Shown here: in pieces, positions 10,140-15,269 of the stretch
How positions within the stretch are numbered: the first letter of the stretch is position 1
Layout: each line of letters starts with the position of its first letter
Assembly: GCA_946480485.1 (NCBI GenBank)
Contig: CAMLJW010000080.1
Location: forward strand, 1-15,269
DNA: 15,269 nucleotides
Source: an uncultured Streptomyces sp.
Lineage (GTDB): Bacteria; Actinomycetota; Actinomycetes; Streptomycetales; Streptomycetaceae
Direction: 5' to 3'
Program-made: the position numbers and the translations under genes
Notes under the pieces: generated by a model
Database searches by the model: none
The model's input: the letters and a program-made list of their open reading frames with translations, nothing else
Told to the model about the DNA's origin: nothing

Positions 10140-10485
10140 CGGGCCGTCAACTGATCCCCGTCACCGATCTTCTGTTTCCCGGGAGGCGTGGTGGGCGGCT
10201 TTCGGCTTCCGCCTGGCAGCGGCTGTGGGAGCAGGCCCAGGCGGCTGTCCTGCCCGGGACGAGCTGTATTCGTGGCGCCCGGGGGAGCCCATATCCATCC
10301 TCCGCGAGTCCCGCATGGCCGAGTGGCTGAGGATGGGCCTCTCGTCCTTCGAGGTTGCCGAGATGGCTGGCGTGACCCCGTATTGGCTGGCGCTTCGCTA
10401 CCCGTACTGCTTCCGCCGGGATGACGTCGACATCGACTGGGACCGCCTGGCCGAGGCCACGGCCCTTCCGGAAATCAAGCAATAG
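10106..10485 (+). pseudogene. Tyrosine-recombinase C-terminal relic, frameshifted
   Basis: Two reading frames give complementary pieces of an integrase C-terminus. The first (10106 to about 10258) contains LLFPGRRGGRLSASAWQRLW, like the segment before the catalytic boxes of actinobacterial integrases. The second (from about 10259 to 10485) contains SRMAEWLRMGLSSFEVAEMAGV and a later LALRY, aligning with the usual LRH..STWLNAG...VAEWAGHS...Y pattern. Adding one G to the GGG at 10256-10258 would join them. The catalytic histidines appear replaced (LRES for LRHx, AGVT for AGHS), so the protein would be inactive even if intact. The alternative is a short helix-turn-helix protein of about 86 residues starting at GTG 10225. 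Family assignment is by pattern only. Confidence 0.42.
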
Positions 10486-10489
10486 ACTG

Positions 10490-10535
10490 GCCCGCGCTCC
10501 GGCCGATCCGCGGAGCGTGGGCACCTACGGGTTTT
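10490..10535 (+). terminator. Strong stem-loop terminator
   Basis: A 12-bp stem, GCCCGCGCTCCG (10490-10501) with CGGAGCGTGGGC (10511-10522), one G-T wobble, 9-base loop. A TTTT run (10532-10535) follows after a short gap. It starts 4 bases after the stop of the integrase relic. The 3' arm can also pair with GTGCCCA at 10555-10561, giving an alternative fold. Confidence 0.7.
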
Positions 10536-10643
10536 CCTCCCCAAATCTTCAGATGTGCCCATCCTGAGAGAGCCTGTTGCCCCTGGAGGACCGTCTCTCT
10601 GTCCGCCCTGACACCCCCCTCCCGCGCCTCACAGAAACCTCCT

Positions 10644-11530
10644 ATGCCCGCGCAACCGTTGCTTGCCGCATCCTCGAATCGAGTTTCCCGGGTCACCGCA
10701 CGCACGGCGTTCCTGACCGTGAAGGACGCCGCCGAGTACCTCGGCCTCTCTCCCCACACCCTCTACGTCTGGCGCCACCGGCGGCAGGGGCCGCCGAGCT
10801 TCCGCATGGGGCCCCGTGGCCGCGTCATGCACCGGCTCGAAGTACTCGACGCCTGGGTCCGCGAACAGGAGCAGGCCGACTCCCGCTTCCTCCTTGTGAT
10901 CGGTGCCGGTCTTGGGCTCCGGCAGGGGGAGGCGCTCGGGCTTGCCCTGGAGGACATCGACTTCGCCAAGGAAGTCGTTCACCTCCGGCGGCAGGTCAAG
11001 ATGGTGCGGGTAAAGCTCTGTTTCGCGCTTCCCAAGGCCGCAAGGTCAGGGATGTGCCGTTGCCGTCCAGCGTGGCCCGGGCGATCCGGCGGCACATCAA
11101 GGAGTTCGCGCCGGTGTCGGTCACGCTGCCCTGGGACGCCCCGACTCCGCCGGAGACGCCGGTGGAGGCCAAGCACCGGCGGCCGAGGACCTACAACCTC
11201 CTGGTGACGGGACGCGAGCGGAAGGCCATCAACCGGAACTACTTCAACTCCCACGTGTGGAAGCCCGCGCTGGCCGAGGCGGGTGTCATCGCACCGCTGG
11301 AGGAAGGCGGCGCCGACGGTGCTCGTGTGTGGGAGCCGTCCCGGGAGCACGGCTTCCACGCCCTGCGCCACTTCTTCGCCTCCGAAGAACTGGAGGCTGG
11401 CGAATCGATCGTCTCCCTGGCACGCTGGCTGGGACACTCCGACCCGGGGTTCACGCTGCGGAAGTACTCCCACTTCCTGCCGCGAGCCGGCGCACGGGGA
11501 AGTGCCGCCATCGACGCGATCTTCGTGTAG
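10644..11530 (+). pseudogene. Excisionase-HTH / truncated integrase fusion, frameshifted
   Basis: The first part (to about 10886) encodes an excisionase-like MerR/HTH_17 domain: FLTVKDAAEYLGLSPHTLYV, then RMGPRGRVMHRLEVLDAWV, ending EQEQADSR where such proteins normally stop. It runs without a stop straight into FLLVIGAGLGLRQGEALGL, the catalytic Arg box of a tyrosine integrase, so the xis stop and the arm- and core-binding N-terminal part of int (normally roughly 150-200 residues) are missing. At 11036-11037 a GG where homology calls for GGG shifts the frame. After it the integrase continues in frame +2 with GRKVRDVPLP, HALRHFFAS, LARWLGHSDPG and the nucleophile Tyr in KYSHFLP, to TAG 11530. 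All catalytic residues are present but split. ATG 10644 is the first start; GTG codons nearer the HTH are possible and no ribosome site is convincing. Confidence 0.8.
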
Positions 11531-11544
11531 CCGTAGCCGTAGCC
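11527..11544 (+). repeat. Three tandem GTAGCC units at the integrase stop
   Basis: GTAGCC occurs three times in a row, with the integrase TAG stop inside the first copy. It could be simple slippage or part of the attachment region downstream of the integrase. Confidence 0.5.
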
Positions 11545-11567
11545 GGTTGGCAGAGCCTGTGGAGCGT

Positions 11568-11589
11568 GGCCCGTAGCCCTTCACGGGCC
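11568..11589 (+). terminator. Short hairpin downstream of the integrase
   Basis: GGCCCGT (11568-11574) pairs with ACGGGCC (11583-11589) across an 8-base loop, 37 bases after the integrase stop and directly before the AAGTCCCAGAG repeats. It may be a weak terminator or part of the integrase attachment region. There is no T-run. Confidence 0.35.
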
Positions 11590-11591
11590 CA

Positions 11592-11613
11592 AAGTCCCAG
11601 AGAAGTCCCAGAG
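11592..11613 (+). repeat. Perfect tandem repeat AAGTCCCAGAG x2, candidate integrase arm site
   Basis: AAGTCCCAGAG at 11592-11602 is followed directly by an identical copy at 11603-11613. Closely spaced short direct repeats just downstream of int are typical places for arm-type integrase binding or the attachment site in actinomycete integrative elements. No matching copy was noticed at the left edge and no tRNA overlaps it, so the role is inferred. Confidence 0.4.
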
Positions 11614-11671
11614 ATGCCGCCGCACCCATCCTGGCCCGCTAAATAGCAGGTCAGACAGGGTGCGGCGGCAT
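11614..11671. terminator. Two-way terminator between convergent genes
   Basis: A perfect 14-bp inverted repeat, ATGCCGCCGCACCC (11614-11627) and GGGTGCGGCGGCAT (11658-11671). An inner stem CTGGCC / GGTCAG (11631-11636 with 11649-11654, one wobble) lies in the 30-base loop. It sits between the + strand integrase remnant and the stop of the - strand MurA-like gene at 11679, the expected place for a bidirectional terminator. Confidence 0.75.
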
Positions 11672-11678
11672 TCGTATA

Positions 11679-13208
11679 TCAAATGTCCCGGAAAATCTCG
11701 ATCTGCGCCCCCACAGTGTTGAGCCGCTCGGCCAGATCCTCGTAACCGCGGTTGATGACGTACACGTTGCGCAGCACGGACGTCCCCTCGGCCGCCATCA
11801 TCGCCAGCAGGACGACCACGGCGGGCCGCAGGGCGGGTGGGCACATCATCTCGGCGGCGCGCCAGCGGGTCGGGCCTTCGACCAGCACACGGTGGGGGTC
11901 GAGGAGCTGGAGGCGTCCGCCGAGCCGGTTGAGGTCGGTGAGGTAGATCGCGCGGTTGTCGTAGACCCAGTCATGGATCAGGGTCTTGCCCTGGGCGGAG
12001 GCCGCGATGGCCGCGAAGAACGGGACGTTGTCGATGTTCAGCCCCGGGAACGGCATCGGGTGGATCTTGTCGATCGGCGCCTCCAGCTTGGAGGGGTGAA
12101 CGGTGAGGTCCACCAACCGCGTTCGGCCGTTGTCCGCGACGTACTCCGGCGTACGGTCGTGGTCGAGGCCCATCTCCTCCAGAACCGCGAGTTCTATCTC
12201 CAGGAACTCGATCGGCACCCGTCGCACGGTCAGTTCGGACTCGGTGACGACGGCGGCGGCCAGCAGGCTCATCGCCTCGACCGGGTCCTCCGAGGGCGAG
12301 TAGTCCACGTCCACATCGATGGTGGGCACGCCGTGCACGGTGAGCGTCGTGGTGCCGATGCCCTCCACGCGTACGCCCAGCGCATCCAGGAAGAAGCACA
12401 GGTCCTGGACCATGTAGTTGGACGAGGCGTTGCGGATGACGGTCACGCCGTCGTGGCGGGCGGCGGCGAGCAGCGCGTTCTCGGTCACCGTGTCGCCGCG
12501 CTCGGTCAGTACGATCGGCCGGCCGGGGGAGAGCGACCGGTCCACCCGGGCGTGGTAGAGCCCCTCGGTGGCGGCGATCTCCAGACCGAACCGGCGCAGC
12601 GCGATCATGTGCGGCTCGATGGTCCGCGTACCGAGGTCGCAACCGCCCGCGTAAGGCAACTTGAAGTGGTCCATGCGGTGCAGCAGCGGGCCGAGGAACA
12701 TGATGATCGAGCGCGTACGGCGGGCCGCGTCCGCGTCCATGGTGTTCAGGTCGAGGCTCGCCGGGGGCACGATCTCCAGATCCACCCCGTCGTTGACCCA
12801 CCGGGTGCGCACGCCGATGGAGCCGAGCACCTCCAGGAGGCGGTACACCTCCTCGATGCGGGCGACCCGGCGCAGCACGGTGCGCCCCTTGTTGAGGAGG
12901 CTGGCGCACAGCAGTGCCACACACGCGTTCTTGCTGGTCTTCACGTCGATGGAGCCGGAGAGTCGACGACGGCCGACCACGCGCAGATGCATCGGACCCG
13001 CGTATCCCAGCGAGACGATCTCGCTGTCCAGGGCTTCACCTATACGGGCGATCATCTCAAGGCTGATGTTCTGGTTGCCGCGCTCGATGCGGTTCACGGC
13101 GCTCTGACTGGTGCCGAGCGCCTCGGACAGCTGTGTCTGTGTCCAGCCCCGGTGCTTACGGGCGTCACGGATGAGTTTGCCGATGCGTACGAGGTAGTCC
13201 TCTGCCAT
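11679..13208 (-). CDS. XRE-family HTH / MurA-like enolpyruvyl transferase fusion
   Basis: A 509-residue cytoplasmic protein. Residues 8-66 form an XRE-type helix-turn-helix (GWTQTQLSEALGTSQSAVNRIERG). Residues 74-509 form an EPSP-synthase-fold domain like UDP-GlcNAc 1-carboxyvinyltransferase, which transfers enolpyruvate from PEP to UDP-GlcNAc in the first step of peptidoglycan precursor synthesis. Compared by eye with E. coli MurA: SKNA gives Lys93-Asn94 (K22-N23), Arg166 (R91), Cys190 in AGGCDLGTR (C115), Arg195 (R120), Asp393 (D305), Arg419 (R331) and Arg487 in INRGYE (R397) are kept, but D369 is replaced by Ala459. It is probably a second MurA-type paralogue beside a housekeeping copy elsewhere. 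The ATG at 13208 has no clear ribosome site, and an operator-like repeat lies 11 bases upstream, so a leaderless, self-regulated transcript is possible. Catalytic activity is likely but unproven. Confidence 0.9.
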   Translation of the reverse strand: MAEDYLVRIGKLIRDARKHRGWTQTQLSEALGTSQSAVNRIERGNQNISLEMIARIGEALDSEIVSLGYAGPMHLRVVGRRRLSGSIDVKTSKNACVALLCASLLNKGRTVLRRVARIEEVYRLLEVLGSIGVRTRWVNDGVDLEIVPPASLDLNTMDADAARRTRSIIMFLGPLLHRMDHFKLPYAGGCDLGTRTIEPHMIALRRFGLEIAATEGLYHARVDRSLSPGRPIVLTERGDTVTENALLAAARHDGVTVIRNASSNYMVQDLCFFLDALGVRVEGIGTTTLTVHGVPTIDVDVDYSPSEDPVEAMSLLAAAVVTESELTVRRVPIEFLEIELAVLEEMGLDHDRTPEYVADNGRTRLVDLTVHPSKLEAPIDKIHPMPFPGLNIDNVPFFAAIAASAQGKTLIHDWVYDNRAIYLTDLNRLGGRLQLLDPHRVLVEGPTRWRAAEMMCPPALRPAVVVLLAMMAAEGTSVLRNVYVINRGYEDLAERLNTVGAQIEIFRDI

Positions 13209-13219
13209 GGCGGCAGGCT

Positions 13220-13235
13220 ATCTCGGATATGAGAT
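13220..13235. promoter_or_regulatory. Operator-like repeat ATCTCG-N5-GAGAT at the MurA-like gene
   Basis: ATCTCGGATATGAGAT has 5-bp arms ATCTC/GAGAT. It ends 11 bases before the start codon of the divergent - strand gene, overlapping where its promoter must lie. It shares both arms and the overall length with the palindrome at the acnA promoter (13441-13456), which suggests a common DNA-binding protein. Confidence 0.5.
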
Positions 13236-13410
13236 GCCACCTCTCGGAGAGGCCATTCGGGTGACGTTCACTCAGGAGCGGCCTCCATGACGCCTGGTGA
13301 GCATGGCACCGGCTGGGTGCCCGGAGAGCACGCCGCCCGCGCGGCGGGGCGAGTACCCCGGATCCGGCGCCGCACGCCGCACGGGTGACGGGGGCCACCG
13401 ACCTCCGGGC

Positions 13411-13439
13411 ATGACCAAGCAGCGGTCATGTACTAGAGT
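13411..13439 (+). promoter_or_regulatory. acnA promoter, sigma-HrdB-like
   Basis: -10 TAGAGT (13434-13439) fits the Streptomyces TAGRRT consensus. A weaker -35, ATGACC (13411-13416; compare TTGACR), lies 17 bases upstream. A 7-bp inverted repeat, CATGACC (13410-13416) / GGTCATG (13424-13430), covers the -35 and spacer, and the 18-bp palindrome begins right after the -10. The predicted transcript start is near 13446. Confidence 0.5.
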
Positions 13440-13457
13440 TATCTCGACATCGAGATA
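13440..13457. promoter_or_regulatory. Perfect operator palindrome at the acnA transcription start
   Basis: TATCTCGACATCGAGATA has 7-bp arms TATCTCG/CGAGATA around ACAT. It starts one base after the -10 hexamer, so a bound protein would block transcription initiation. The regulator is unknown to me. The core ATCTCG-N5-GAGAT recurs at 13220-13235. Confidence 0.65.
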
Positions 13458-13484
13458 TCTGATTAGGCGTACCGCAGCCGTCAG

Positions 13485-13503
13485 TCCAGTAAGGGTAACC
13501 TAA
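13485..13503. promoter_or_regulatory. Possible iron box (DtxR/DmdR/IdeR type) in the acnA leader
   Basis: TCCAGTAAGGGTAACCTAA matches TTAGGTTAGGCTAACCTAA at 14 of 19 positions, with the right half TAACCTAA exact and the left half poor. It lies about 40 bases downstream of the predicted acnA start. Aconitase is an iron-sulfur enzyme and is iron-regulated in several actinobacteria, but a one-sided match is weak evidence. Confidence 0.28.
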
Positions 13504-13567
13504 CTTGGCCTGACCGGGCTGATCGCCCACCGGCGTGGCGGCAGGATGCGGTGGTACGCGCACATGA

Positions 13568-15269
<1,702 letters not shown>

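Larger units (their letters stand above)
10040..11613. mobile_element. Remnant of an integrative element (integrase / excisionase debris)
   Basis: This block separates the peptide cluster from core chromosomal genes. It contains only broken recombination genes: a tyrosine-recombinase C-terminal relic, an excisionase-type helix-turn-helix fused to a frameshifted integrase, and short repeats after the integrase end like those at attachment sites. The Xis-Int pairing resembles actinomycete integrative and conjugative elements of the pSAM2 type. No replication or transfer genes and no target tRNA are visible, so the element is decayed. Edges are approximate: the left edge is where EctB homology ends, the right edge is the AAGTCCCAGAG repeats. 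Confidence 0.5.

Noticed and set aside
10577..11030. N-terminal half of a 317-codon + strand frame as integrase coding sequence
   Set aside because: Only the part after about 11037 has integrase homology in this frame; the earlier part is Arg/Pro-rich shadow of the excisionase frame.
11568..11671. tRNA gene as integration target next to the integrase
   Set aside because: No cloverleaf, T-loop or anticodon arm could be built; the inverted repeats are explained as terminators.
11892..13232. Open frame of 446 codons on the + strand
   Set aside because: Exactly antisense to the well-supported MurA-like gene; translation has no recognisable motif.

Overview
The window reads as chromosome from a high-GC actinomycete, most likely Streptomyces or a close relative. 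The signs are very GC-rich third codon positions, GTG starts behind GGAG/GAAGGG-type ribosome sites, an actinobacterial MbtH protein, and a TAGAGT -10 box of the Streptomyces housekeeping type. The species cannot be named from sequence alone.

Region 1 (1-10139, + strand) is the 3' part of a non-ribosomal peptide biosynthetic cluster. It opens inside a large NRPS whose visible domains are (partial C)-A-T-C-A-T-thioester reductase. The specificity codes read by eye are DLTKVGEIGK (asparagine-like) and DLTKVGHVGK (aspartate-like). An MbtH-like protein, a clavaminate synthase/AsnO-type Fe(II)/2-oxoglutarate hydroxylase and an EctB-type class III aminotransferase follow. A consistent model is that the hydroxylase makes 3-hydroxyasparagine for the Asn module. 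The last module loads Asp, and the reductase releases the peptide as a C-terminal aldehyde (an aspartal). The aminotransferase either supplies 2,4-diaminobutyrate to upstream modules outside the window or aminates that aldehyde.

Region 2 (about 10040-11613) is a decayed integrative element. It holds a C-terminal tyrosine-recombinase relic in two frames, a strong hairpin terminator, and a second pseudogene. In that pseudogene an excisionase-type helix-turn-helix is fused in frame to the catalytic part of an integrase, which is itself broken by an apparent one-base loss. Short tandem and inverted repeats follow. The aminotransferase carries an unusual C-terminal tail exactly at the left edge of this debris, so the cluster end was probably remodelled by it.

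Region 3 (11614-15269) looks like core chromosome. A strong two-way terminator separates the debris from a convergent gene for a MurA-like enolpyruvyl transferase with an N-terminal XRE-type DNA-binding domain (- strand). Divergent from it is the start of aconitase (acnA, + strand, cut by the window end). The 374-bp space between them holds a recognisable acnA promoter and two copies of an operator-like motif, ATCTCG-N5-GAGAT, one at each gene. This suggests shared control, perhaps by the XRE-MurA protein itself.

No tRNA, rRNA, CRISPR array or intact insertion sequence was seen.
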